A DNA stretch of 61,496 nucleotides from a virus: the IMG/VR virus record IMGVR_UViG_3300021963_000137, positions 1-61,496 of that record. One strand, written 5' to 3'. A program made the position numbers and the translations under genes. Of this stretch, positions 36,572 through 43,259 are shown piece after piece. Below the pieces are notes generated by a model, which saw only the letters and a program-made list of their open reading frames with translations, did not search any database and was not told where the DNA came from. Every line of letters begins with the position of its first letter. The stretch's first letter is position 1.

Positions 36572-36587
36572 CAGGGGTAAGTACCTG
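36572..36587 (+). promoter_or_regulatory. GGTAAGTA hairpin element D
   Basis: CAGG-GGTAAGTA-CCTG stem-loop 28 bases before the next start. The loop is identical to that of element E while the stem differs with base-pairing kept (CAGG/CCTG here, CTTGG/CCAAG there). Confidence 0.5.
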
Positions 36588-36615
36588 CCGTTAACATCAA
36601 CTCAAGGAGAACGTT

Positions 36616-36906
36616 ATGTCAGTAGCAGAAATCAAACCAGCATTCGCTATCAAAGGCGATACAACAACAACAGCCTACACATCTACACCATCTATCTTGA
36701 TGGCAGTGTTTGTAGACAAAGAAAACAAATACTGGTATGCAGTAGATGATCAGCAGACTATCCGTAAGATGTCCATCACACGGGATGTTGAACATGCTCG
36801 TAGAGAGTATAAGATTGCTCGTAACCTTGTAGGCAAGAAGGTATACTTTGGTGTCACACAAGGATGGGATGGTAATGTATGGTTCAATGAAGTCATTGAA
36901 GCTTAA
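36616..36906 (+). CDS. Early protein, 96 aa
   Basis: SD AAGGAG. Beta-rich N-terminal half (SILMAVFVDKENKYWYAVDDQQT) and basic helix (DVEHARREYKIARNL), then YFGVTQGWDGNVWFNEV. Function not recognised. Preceded by hairpin element D and followed by element E, so it may be its own expression unit. Confidence 0.6.
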   Translation: MSVAEIKPAFAIKGDTTTTAYTSTPSILMAVFVDKENKYWYAVDDQQTIRKMSITRDVEHARREYKIARNLVGKKVYFGVTQGWDGNVWFNEVIEA

Positions 36907-36946
36907 CCTGTAAGACAGTCTTCACGGCTGTATAAAAGTGAGACCT

Positions 36947-36964
36947 CTTGGGGTAAGTACCAAG
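36947..36964 (+). promoter_or_regulatory. GGTAAGTA hairpin element E
   Basis: CTTGG-GGTAAGTA-CCAAG, 33 bases before the next start. Shares loop and the upstream GAGACC with element D, with a compensated stem. A second small hairpin (ACAG...CTGT) lies upstream near 36915-36931. Confidence 0.5.
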
Positions 36965-36997
36965 ATCACATAACACACTCAACACAAGGGGATAAAC

Positions 36998-37246
36998 ATG
37001 AAATACATGCTGTTAACACCAGTAACACCAGAGGACTTCTGCCTCGATACCTTCGAGGAAGTACAGGAGTCAGCACAAGAATTCGGATGTAACATAATGT
37101 TATCAACAAAGATAACAGGAGGAACAATTGCATTCTTTGTAGCTAAGACAAAAGAAGCACTAGAGAGTATGTGCTCACAGGTAGACCTAGATGGTACCGT
37201 AATAGGGTACTCAGAAACCTATGACCAACTCGTAGTAATCAGTTAA
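36998..37246 (+). CDS. Early protein, 82 aa
   Basis: SD AAGGGG. Alternating beta and helix, three Cys, with GGTIAFFVAKTKEALESM, suggestive of a small ferredoxin-like fold. Unrecognised. Confidence 0.55.
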   Translation: MKYMLLTPVTPEDFCLDTFEEVQESAQEFGCNIMLSTKITGGTIAFFVAKTKEALESMCSQVDLDGTVIGYSETYDQLVVIS

Positions 37247-37260
37247 CCAAAGAGAATAAT

Positions 37261-37452
37261 ATGAACTACCATACCTATATGACGTTACCATTAGAACGAT
37301 TCCTAGAAGAACTTAAACAAGAAAGAGATAGGAGGGTATACCTAAGGACAAAATCTCTGCAGGAAGTACTACAAGGATATACCCAGACATACACCCGACA
37401 GGCAACTGAGGAGAAGTATGCAGAGAACGTAGCGAGAGGAGGTTTTTTGTAG
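37261..37452 (+). CDS. Small charged protein, 63 aa
   Basis: Helical, Arg/Glu-rich (FLEELKQERDRRVYLRTK), ends ENVARGGFL. Upstream SD is weak (AAAGAGAAT). Function unknown. Confidence 0.5.
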   Translation: MNYHTYMTLPLERFLEELKQERDRRVYLRTKSLQEVLQGYTQTYTRQATEEKYAENVARGGFL

Positions 37453-37516
37453 AAAGTATTTTGTGTGTGCTAAAAGTGTAACAAAGTGAATCAAAATGAA
37501 CATAAAGGAAGTTCAA

Positions 37517-37849
37517 ATGAAACAACACATCCATCATGACGCCATCATAGCGTGGGCTAAAGGTGCTAAGATACAATTCCAAGACACCACTAGTGCAGCT
37601 AAATGGCATGACTCAGAAAGCCCTATGTGGTATGAAGATCACATATACCGAGTAAAGCCTGAACCAATCATCCGAGACGTAACCCATAACCTCTACATTA
37701 ACAGTGTAGAAGAACTAGCCTTAGCATTCGAAGAAAGAGGAGTAGGCAGAGTGCATCCATCATACAAACTCATAGGCTCAATCAAGCTTACATTCCAAGA
37801 CAAAAAACTAGTTAACTATTCAGAAGTATTCATTGACGGAGTAAGCTAA
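37517..37849 (+). CDS. Conserved phage protein, 110 aa
   Basis: Start at the ATG after AAGGAAG, not the ATG at 37496. Contains HDAIIAWAKGAKIQFQ followed by W...SPMWYEDHIYRVKPEP, a pattern common in small phage proteins that bind or mimic nucleic-acid-processing partners, function unknown. Overlaps the next gene by one base. Confidence 0.62.
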   Translation: MKQHIHHDAIIAWAKGAKIQFQDTTSAAKWHDSESPMWYEDHIYRVKPEPIIRDVTHNLYINSVEELALAFEERGVGRVHPSYKLIGSIKLTFQDKKLVNYSEVFIDGVS

Positions 37850-38055
37850 TGATCTTCCTTCCACTACTCTTTGTATGCCTAACTGACAACGTAACATGTC
37901 AATTCGGTATACTAAAAGCAACAGATGACTTTAACAAATGTCTCATACAAGTCCAAGAGGCTTCTAAAGAACTCGAAGATAATCCTACAGTAGGAGTATT
38001 CAGAGCAACGTGTGCAGAAATAAATGATGTAACTTTAAAAGGAAAACAAACATGA
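37849..38055 (+). CDS. Small exported Cys-motif protein, 68 aa (paralogue 1)
   Basis: Hydrophobic N-terminus MIFLPLLFVC acts as a probable signal or anchor; Cys10, Cys17 (CQF), Cys31 and Cys55 follow. The same layout occurs in the gene at 41478-41669. Two disulphides in the periplasm are plausible. Role unknown. Confidence 0.55.
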   Translation: MIFLPLLFVCLTDNVTCQFGILKATDDFNKCLIQVQEASKELEDNPTVGVFRATCAEINDVTLKGKQT

Positions 38056-38486
38056 ATCCAGAAGTCAAACAACTGTGGCTAGATGCCTTACGTTCAGGTA
38101 AATACACTCAAGGTAAATCTCTACTCAGACCAACTGAAAGCACCTATTGTTGTCTAGGTGTGTTATGCCAGATAGCAGAAGAAAGAGGTATATGTGAATA
38201 CATTCCTTCAGACGAACATGAAGGATTCACAATTAAATATCCAGATGTATTCCAAGATGGTTTTTGTGACGGAAATGTATACGAAGAATCTGAACTACCT
38301 TGGGTAGTAAAACAATGGGCAGGATTAGATAACGAGAATCCTAAAGTAACACTCAATGAAAGGAACACAAAAGAACACCTAAAAGGTACAATGCAAGACA
38401 ACACCATAATAACCTTAGCACAGTTAAATGACGAACATAATTATACATTCACAGAATTAGCAGACATCATTGAGGAGCAATTATGA
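38052..38486 (+). CDS. Conserved phage protein with CCLGVL motif, 144 aa
   Basis: Starts MNPEVKQLWLDALRSGKYTQG and contains TYCCLGVLCQIAEERG, then a C-terminal ITLAQLNDEHNYTFTELADII. I recognise this as a widespread phage family of unknown function. ATGA overlap with the preceding gene; ends coupled to the next. Confidence 0.68.
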   Translation: MNPEVKQLWLDALRSGKYTQGKSLLRPTESTYCCLGVLCQIAEERGICEYIPSDEHEGFTIKYPDVFQDGFCDGNVYEESELPWVVKQWAGLDNENPKVTLNERNTKEHLKGTMQDNTIITLAQLNDEHNYTFTELADIIEEQL

Positions 38487-38722
38487 TTAAAAGAGATAAA
38501 AGCATGGGTGCATTGTTAACCAAAAACATCACCTATACACTGCACATTAACCAAGAACAGTTAGACCTACTCGAAGAACTACTCGGCTTTGTAGGCGGTA
38601 TAGGTCGTAACAGAGACATGACTAACGAACTACAAATGGCTCTTGAACAATATGCCACAAGAGACAGAGACATGTGTGAAACAAACTACTTCAAAGAAGA
38701 AAGCTTAGTGGTAGTCAAATGA
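38483..38722 (+). CDS. Small protein, 79 aa
   Basis: ATGA overlap with the gene before. Polar, with LHINQEQLDLLEELLGFVGG and a C-terminal acidic and Cys-containing stretch. Unrecognised. Confidence 0.55.
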   Translation: MIKRDKSMGALLTKNITYTLHINQEQLDLLEELLGFVGGIGRNRDMTNELQMALEQYATRDRDMCETNYFKEESLVVVK

Positions 38723-38907
38723 TGTTCGAAACATTACTCATCATCCTGTCAATAGTCATTGTATCATACATTCTGATATTCGTATCAGACTATATGCTTA
38801 ATGACTCCGATCAAGAACGTCTCAATCAAGAATACGCAGAGAAAGCCAGAAAACACAATGAGCTTATGGTCAAAAAGGAGAATCGTAATGGCCCATTCAG
38901 CGGCTGA
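38719..38907 (+). CDS. Single-pass membrane protein, 62 aa
   Basis: N-terminal membrane segment FETLLIILSIVIVSYILIFV then a charged helix. Overlaps neighbours at both ends. Function unknown. Confidence 0.55.
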   Translation: MMFETLLIILSIVIVSYILIFVSDYMLNDSDQERLNQEYAEKARKHNELMVKKENRNGPFSG

Positions 38908-39070
38908 AATATACTTTGATCTTATCAAACGTATCAAAGATAAAGTCAAAGCAGACATATCCATTGTGTATGATCCTGAAACTGGTATCCAAAAACATTT
39001 TCTTAAAGGTAAATTATTAAAAGTTAAAAAGGTATCCGATGGAACAAAACCTAACAGCAATAATCTATGA
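38888..39070 (+). CDS. Small protein, 60 aa
   Basis: Start at ATG 38888 with strong SD AAGGAG; the longer open frame is not needed. MAHSAAEIYFDLIKRIKDKV, then a beta segment and Lys-rich tail. Unrecognised. Confidence 0.55.
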   Translation: MAHSAAEIYFDLIKRIKDKVKADISIVYDPETGIQKHFLKGKLLKVKKVSDGTKPNSNNL

Positions 39071-39344
39071 CAAGAAAGGAAGAATCTTAAGTATAGGTAA
39101 AAACAGTTATACCAAGACACATCCTTTTCAAGCGTTACATGCTAAAAAGCAGAATATGCCTGAGAGAATCTTTTTACATGCTGAAGTTTCAGCTATTGTG
39201 AGATGTTCTGATATATCTAAAGCACATAAGATGCTTGTTATCAGAACAAACAAAGAAGGTAGACATCTATATGCAAAACCATGTAATATATGTATGTCTG
39301 CTATAAAGTCAGTAAACATTAACCAAATTGAATGGAGTATATAG
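39039..39344 (+). CDS. Cytidine-deaminase-fold protein, 101 aa
   Basis: Has the zinc deaminase signature: HAEVSAIVRC (His and proton-shuttling Glu) and KPCNICMSAI (PCxxC). At 101 aa it is shorter than dCMP deaminases, with the N-terminal strands TAIIYDKKGRILSIGKNS. Could deaminate a cytidine or guanine nucleotide or a tRNA/DNA base; the substrate cannot be told. A second, full-size deaminase lies at 47951-48418. Confidence 0.75.
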   Translation: MEQNLTAIIYDKKGRILSIGKNSYTKTHPFQALHAKKQNMPERIFLHAEVSAIVRCSDISKAHKMLVIRTNKEGRHLYAKPCNICMSAIKSVNINQIEWSI

Positions 39345-39345
39345 T

Positions 39346-39516
39346 ATGTTCTTAGCTATTCTACGTGATGACTTCTCTTTAGTAGGTATCGGTGAATCCA
39401 TTGAAGAAGCCTTTGATGCTCTCCATGACCAAGAGTCAGGTGCAGAGATTGAAGACTGTGACTTCTTTGACCTAGTCAACCCAATGCGATTCACCTACGT
39501 ACTCACTCAGAAGTAA
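39346..39516 (+). CDS. Small acidic protein, 56 aa
   Basis: Start at ATG with SD GGAG eight bases upstream, one base after the deaminase stop. MFLAILRDDFSLVGIGESIEE with further acidic residues; possibly a DNA-mimic-like protein, but only by charge. Last gene before the 39.5-kb promoter. Confidence 0.5.
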   Translation: MFLAILRDDFSLVGIGESIEEAFDALHDQESGAEIEDCDFFDLVNPMRFTYVLTQK

Positions 39517-39522
39517 ACTCTA

Positions 39523-39540
39523 GTTGTCCCCTAATAGGGA
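39523..39540 (+). promoter_or_regulatory. Phage RNA polymerase promoter at the candidate origin
   Basis: GTTGTCCCCTAATAGGGA, the best match to the family and ending like a T7 promoter (ATAGGGA). It points right into the AT-rich palindrome and then antisense through the 39643-40023 gene toward SSB. Confidence 0.7.
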
Positions 39541-39600
39541 ATTCTGAAAAAATAATATTTATTAATATATTATTAATAAAAGAACTTAATTAAGATAAAT
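39541..39600. other. AT-rich palindromic tract, candidate replication origin
   Basis: Sixty bases with only a handful of G/C, containing the perfect inverted repeat TTTATTAATA-TAT-TATTAATAAA (39558-39580). The T7 primary origin is likewise an AT-rich segment just downstream of phage promoters, where the RNA polymerase transcript primes synthesis. Function inferred. Confidence 0.4.
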
Positions 39601-39636
39601 AAAAAAGAGAATAATAACAAATGTTACTATTCTCTT
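39596..39636 (-). terminator. Rho-independent terminator for the small-terminase gene
   Basis: On the minus strand AAGAGAATAGTAAC pairs with GTTATTATTCTCTT (one mismatch, loop ATTT), followed by TTTTTATTT. It begins six bases past the stop of the 39643-40023 gene. There is no U-run on the plus side, so rightward transcripts should pass. Confidence 0.82.
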
Positions 39637-39642
39637 AATTAC

Positions 39643-40023
39643 TTACTCTGATAGACCTTCTTCGGAGATTATCTTCTTAAGTTCTTCATCAGTCAGATCC
39701 ACTGTCTTGTTAGTGTTAGTCTGTTCAATCCTAGCTAGCTTAGGATTCTCATACTCTGCTATCATATTAGCGTATCTTGCTGCATCCTCAAAGTTATCTT
39801 CCTGAAGTGCTTTAAACATAGCCATTCTAAGCACATCAAGTGAAGATACCTGAGGAAGATCATCTAAAGCTCTTTGAAAGGCTTTAGCCGTTATCTTAAA
39901 TTCCTCTGCTAACTTAACGTTTAATGACCTAGATGCTGCACTCTTAAGCTGATTAGCTCGTGCAGTCTCCGAGGTAATAACCTTAAGATTAGCTAAGGAA
40001 TTAGGATGTATTCCTTTTGACAT
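39643..40023 (-). CDS. Probable terminase small subunit, 126 aa
   Basis: Only minus-strand gene within the plus arm. Start taken at ATG ending 40023 (SD GAGGA) because the upstream ATG would leave almost no leader after the promoter. KGIHPNSLANLK opens a HTH-like basic region, then a helical core (DVLRMAMFKALQEDNFEDAARY, ANMIAEYENPKLARIE) and an acidic tail, a layout I associate with small terminases that recognise the packaging site. It has its own promoter and terminator. Family assignment is moderate. Confidence 0.6.
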   Translation of the reverse strand: MSKGIHPNSLANLKVITSETARANQLKSAASRSLNVKLAEEFKITAKAFQRALDDLPQVSSLDVLRMAMFKALQEDNFEDAARYANMIAEYENPKLARIEQTNTNKTVDLTDEELKKIISEEGLSE

Positions 40024-40042
40024 ATTTTTAATCCTCATAGTA

Positions 40043-40060
40043 GTTTCCTATTAGGGGACT
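40043..40060 (-). promoter_or_regulatory. Phage RNA polymerase promoter for the small-terminase gene
   Basis: Minus strand AGTCCCCTAATAGGAAAC, identical over the core to the 17853-17870 element. It is about 20 bases upstream of the preferred start codon, so the leader is short and contains the SD. Confidence 0.68.
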
Positions 40061-40088
40061 ACTCAATCTTTAATCCATAGGAACAATC

Positions 40089-40598
40089 ATGACAGTAGCA
40101 ACAAATGACACAGTTAACGTAATCATCAAAGATGTAGAATTACACTGGGCTAAATTAGATAAGCCTGTTGATCCCTTCGGTACTCTACAATATGAGTTAC
40201 AGATTCAGGCTCCCAAGAAACGTGAGAAAGAGTTATCTGCTTTCGGTAAAGTTAAAGTTATCGATGGTGGTAAAATCTCTATTAACCTGAAAAAGAAAGC
40301 TCTTAAAGCTGATGGTACTGATGCTGCTAAAGTACGTGTTGTAGATGCCACTAAAGAAGCACTTGATCCAAAGCTTATCGGTAATGGCTCTATCGGTAAT
40401 GTTATGGTTATGCAGAAGCCTTATGAGATCAAGGCTCCTAACGGTAAAGTAACTAAGTCAGGTATCTCCAATATGCTCACAGCTGTACAAGTTACTAAGC
40501 TTGTTAAGTATGAACGTAAGAGTGAAAACTTTGTAGACTTCGATGCTGAAGAGTCTACTGGTGTTCAAGAAACAGCAACAGAAGATTCACCATTCTAA
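40089..40598 (+). CDS. Single-stranded DNA-binding protein, 169 aa
   Basis: OB-fold SSB of the T7 gp2.5 / DUF2815 kind: beta-rich start (VNVIIKDVELHWAKLDKP), LQYELQIQAPKK, IGNVMVMQKPYEI, and an acidic C-terminal tail ending DSPF with the terminal Phe used to bind polymerase and helicase. It coats ssDNA during replication. Followed by a terminator, so it is the end of a transcript or a high-level segment. Confidence 0.83.
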   Translation: MTVATNDTVNVIIKDVELHWAKLDKPVDPFGTLQYELQIQAPKKREKELSAFGKVKVIDGGKISINLKKKALKADGTDAAKVRVVDATKEALDPKLIGNGSIGNVMVMQKPYEIKAPNGKVTKSGISNMLTAVQVTKLVKYERKSENFVDFDAEESTGVQETATEDSPF

Positions 40599-40629
40599 AT
40601 CTATCAGTTAGTCATAACTGACTAATAAT

Positions 40630-40665
40630 AACCCTTCAAGGAATCCTCTTTGAAGGGTTTTTTAA
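40630..40665 (+). terminator. Rho-independent terminator after SSB
   Basis: AACCCTTCAA / TTGAAGGGTT with a 10-base loop, followed by TTTTTT. It shares CCCTTCAAGGAAT with the arm-end terminator at 396-425. Confidence 0.88.
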
Positions 40666-40678
40666 TCAAAGGTAATAT

Positions 40679-40897
40679 ATGTATAAATTTGCTTTTAAAG
40701 ATAAACACACAAAACACTTAGATTATCCTAACGGAGACCTAATGACAGAACAGTCATGTGCATTAATCACATACAAAATTAATGAAGATCATCATGATGT
40801 AGTAATAAATGTAGAAAATATGCACTTCAGAGAAGAAGATCTAAACGAATTAATTGCTTTCTTAACAACTCTAAACAACAAAATCAAAGGACTCTAA
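40679..40897 (+). CDS. Small protein, 72 aa
   Basis: MYKFAFKDKHTKHLDYPNGD start, beta-rich with HHDVVINVENMHF and helix DLNELIAFLTTLNN. SD is AAAGGT. Unrecognised. Confidence 0.55.
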   Translation: MYKFAFKDKHTKHLDYPNGDLMTEQSCALITYKINEDHHDVVINVENMHFREEDLNELIAFLTTLNNKIKGL

Positions 40898-40898
40898 A

Positions 40899-41285
40899 AT
40901 GGCTAAGCTTAACAAAGATCAAATCAAATATGCTGTTCAACGTGCTAATGCTAAACTAAATGAAAAAGAGGAATTACAAAAAGAATCTATTCCTGTAATA
41001 GAAAACCCATTGTATAATGCAAAGGCTGTCTACAATGCTATCTACTCAGGTAAACAAATGCCTTTTGAACAATTCGAAAAAGAATTTAATCATGGTTACT
41101 ACTTTGCTAATGGGGTTCGTGATTTAGCAGCCTATGACAAAGAATTCACAGCGGAACATGATCGTTATAATCTGTTGCTAAGAAAAATCTCTGAAGACAT
41201 CAATGTACAACGTATTGCTATCCAAGATAAACTATACCTCTCAGATGATGCTGCTGAAGTATTAGCCTTAATTGATGCTCTCTAA
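40899..41285 (+). CDS. Helical protein, 128 aa
   Basis: Lys/Glu/Asn-rich helices; contains FEQFEKEFNHGYYFANGVRDLA. SD AAAGGACTCTAAA. No motif recognised; first longer gene of the 40.7-47.4-kb block of small coupled genes. Confidence 0.55.
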   Translation: MAKLNKDQIKYAVQRANAKLNEKEELQKESIPVIENPLYNAKAVYNAIYSGKQMPFEQFEKEFNHGYYFANGVRDLAAYDKEFTAEHDRYNLLLRKISEDINVQRIAIQDKLYLSDDAAEVLALIDAL

Positions 41286-41481
41286 ACCTCGTAGTCTTTT
41301 TGTAGCATTCATATGTATGTATCTAGGACTGTACATCCTGATACCATCATCTGTAGAACCACATAAGCCAAGTGAATTAATGACTATGGCTAAAATGCGT
41401 TCTAAAGAAAAAGTATGTAACAAAAAGAAACTAAAACCTTCTCTTAAAAAACAATGTGAAAGATGGGGTATTTATATATGA
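41275..41481 (+). CDS. Small membrane-anchored basic protein, 68 aa
   Basis: N-terminal hydrophobic segment (RSLFVAFICMYLGLYILIP) and a Lys/Arg-rich tail with two Cys. Overlaps the previous gene by 11 bases and the next by four. Possibly periplasmic-facing; role unknown. Confidence 0.5.
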   Translation: MLSKPRSLFVAFICMYLGLYILIPSSVEPHKPSELMTMAKMRSKEKVCNKKKLKPSLKKQCERWGIYI

Positions 41482-41669
41482 CAATATACATAATAGTTTT
41501 ATACATTTGCATAGAAACTAAATGTCAGTTCTTTCAAGCAGAAGGATACATAACTGATGAAAAAGAATGCAAAAGAGAAGTTGCAGCACAAATAGAAAAA
41601 GGAAAAAGTGATGGTATTAAAGTAGATGGTGCATGTATTGACTTAGAAGTTCAAGGAAAAAGAATATGA
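41478..41669 (+). CDS. Small exported Cys-motif protein, 63 aa (paralogue 2)
   Basis: Start at ATG 41478 (ATGA overlap, GGGG upstream). Hydrophobic MTIYIIVLYIC then Cys16 in CQF, Cys31 and Cys53, the same layout as the 37849-38055 protein. Probably exported with disulphides; function unknown. Confidence 0.55.
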   Translation: MTIYIIVLYICIETKCQFFQAEGYITDEKECKREVAAQIEKGKSDGIKVDGACIDLEVQGKRI

Positions 41670-41803
41670 ACGAAGTCCAACAATTCTACGAGGCTATCCG
41701 TAAAAAATGGCCTGTACCAACTAAACCTTGGGAAGAGCTTCATCCACAAGAACAAATGATGCTTATCCAAGCCATAAATATAATACTACAGGTATTACAA
41801 TGA
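41666..41803 (+). CDS. Tiny helical protein, 45 aa
   Basis: ATGA overlaps at both ends. MNEVQQFYEAIRKKWPVP then PWEELHPQEQMMLIQAINII, amphipathic helices. Unrecognised but well placed for coupling to the oxygenase. Confidence 0.5.
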   Translation: MNEVQQFYEAIRKKWPVPTKPWEELHPQEQMMLIQAINIILQVLQ

Positions 41804-42351
41804 CAGATCGTATACACATAACAGCATCAGGAAAAAAGATACAAGTATGGGATGACATAATCCCAGCAAACTTACAAAGTGTATTCTTTCAATACATAGT
41901 AGCATCAAGATACTCTATTGGATGGGCTGATCAAAACTCAGAAACAGGAGCAAGATATAGATATCTACATTGCCAAATGACTGACGAAGAAACTTTTCAT
42001 GGTGGAATATACCCATATATTCTAACAACCAAAATAAAAGATCATCTTGAAGGATATGTTTTTGAAAAATCAGTAGTCAATCTAAGCACTCCATCTGATG
42101 TAAATTTCTTTCATACTCATGACAAAAACGGTCTTATCCTACTCTACTATCCTAATCCAATTTGGCAAAATCATTGGCATGGAGAAACCTTATTCTCAAA
42201 TGAATCATCTAAAGAAATTGAATATGCTATATCATACAAACCTGGTAGACTAGCACTATTTGACTCATCAATTTCACATTCTATAAGACCACAATCAATT
42301 GTTGCAGACAATTTTAGATTTACTTATGCAATGGTATTTGTAAAGGGATAA
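41800..42351 (+). CDS. 2-oxoglutarate/Fe(II) oxygenase, 183 aa
   Basis: Start at ATG 41800 (ATGA overlap). Jelly-roll oxygenase features: FHTHDKN (His105-107, Asp108), LLYYPNPIWQNHWHGETLF, PGRLALFDSSISHSI (His160) and RFTYAMVF (Arg173), the His/Asp...His...Arg set for iron and 2-oxoglutarate. Exact first ligand is uncertain. Related phage enzymes are prolyl-hydroxylase-like; the substrate (protein or nucleic acid) is unknown. Confidence 0.75.
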   Translation: MTDRIHITASGKKIQVWDDIIPANLQSVFFQYIVASRYSIGWADQNSETGARYRYLHCQMTDEETFHGGIYPYILTTKIKDHLEGYVFEKSVVNLSTPSDVNFFHTHDKNGLILLYYPNPIWQNHWHGETLFSNESSKEIEYAISYKPGRLALFDSSISHSIRPQSIVADNFRFTYAMVFVKG

Positions 42352-42352
42352 A

Positions 42353-42634
42353 ATGGATATCTATGAAGGTGAATTCAATACAGACGTACTATGGGACTTC
42401 GACTATACAGACTATGAGGATACCGAAACAACAGTTCTCTATTCTGTAGAACCCGCAGAACCATGGGTAGGTATCATGCATGACGGTTATGAATACCAAG
42501 TATTATTATACCGTAATGACATACTATTAAGAGATATTACTGATGAATTATCTGATAAAGATCATGCAGCAATATATCATGCCTGTGTAACCAACTTTGA
42601 GGAGATTAAAAATAGTCAATACGAACCATTCTAA
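42353..42634 (+). CDS. Acidic protein, 93 aa
   Basis: Very acidic N-terminus (DIYEGEFNTDVLWDFDYTDYEDTE), then beta-rich WVGIMHDGYEYQVLLYRND and an acidic helix. Could be DNA-mimic-like by charge. No family recognised. Confidence 0.5.
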   Translation: MDIYEGEFNTDVLWDFDYTDYEDTETTVLYSVEPAEPWVGIMHDGYEYQVLLYRNDILLRDITDELSDKDHAAIYHACVTNFEEIKNSQYEPF

Positions 42635-42824
42635 TAGCTTTGGGTCATCAAAGTATTTTGTATTTAACCAACAAGGTTATGACCGTATGTATTTCGGTGT
42701 AGCTGGTCGTGAAATCAGTCTACTAAACGCAGTTCTATTCTTAACACATAAAGAGGCACAAAAACATGCAGACAATCTCAATTCCCGTATCACAGATCAA
42801 AAAGAAACGCACAATGAACCCTGA
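42597..42824 (+). CDS. Small protein with unclear start, 75 aa
   Basis: The frame has no early ATG. TTG 42597 lacks an SD, while GAGGAG at 42599-42604 sits seven bases before an in-frame ATA. Body: SSKYFVFNQQGYDRMYFGVAGREIS then a polar helix. Start uncertain; coding status moderate. Confidence 0.42.
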   Translation: MRRLKIVNTNHSNSFGSSKYFVFNQQGYDRMYFGVAGREISLLNAVLFLTHKEAQKHADNLNSRITDQKETHNEP

Positions 42825-43074
42825 AGTACAAGCTAAAGGTGCTATTGCTCTTGAAAAATGGCGTAAAGAAAAAGCCAAAGCACATGCTAAAGGTGGTAAA
42901 ACATTAGCTAACTGGATTGCTAAAGAAGAAGCTAAGAAAGCATCTCGTACAATCTCTCCATTAACAGCTATTCGTAATTTCTGTGTTGACTGTGTAGGCG
43001 GTAGTACTCAAGAAGTATCTAACTGTTCTAACCAAAAATGTAACTTATACATTCATCGTCCATACCAACTATGA
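42766..43074 (+). CDS. Conserved Cys-motif phage protein, 102 aa
   Basis: Basic Lys/Ala helices, then ISPLTAIRNFCVDCVGG followed by NCSNQKCNLYIHRP, a CxxC...CxxxxC zinc-ribbon-like module ending with a basic tail. This C-terminal pattern is common in small phage proteins of unknown role, possibly nucleic-acid binding. Confidence 0.65.
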   Translation: MQTISIPVSQIKKKRTMNPEVQAKGAIALEKWRKEKAKAHAKGGKTLANWIAKEEAKKASRTISPLTAIRNFCVDCVGGSTQEVSNCSNQKCNLYIHRPYQL

Positions 43075-43259
43075 GATTATACGAACTAAATCGTAATACA
43101 CTATTCACTCTTACAGGTGATGATCGTATCTACAAACTACATAACCTTGATGGTATGTATTCATACATCACAGATGCTATGGATAATGTATATCATTTTG
43201 CAGTATTTACTGAAGTGGAACCATATGAAAGCAATATTCGCATACAAACTGTTTCGTAA
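43071..43259 (+). CDS. Small protein, 62 aa
   Basis: ATGA overlap with the gene before. Beta-rich: MRLYELNRNTLFTLTGDDRIYKL. Looks like a small SH3-like barrel by pattern only. Confidence 0.5.
   Translation: MRLYELNRNTLFTLTGDDRIYKLHNLDGMYSYITDAMDNVYHFAVFTEVEPYESNIRIQTVS

Noticed and set aside
36572-36964. GGTAAGTA as an intron 5' splice-site-like signal
   Set aside because: No group I/II core nearby and genes on both sides are intact; treated instead as a hairpin loop.
38144-38407. Minus-strand 87-aa frame opposite the CCLGVL gene
   Set aside because: Opposes a recognised family on the plus strand; no promoter or SD.
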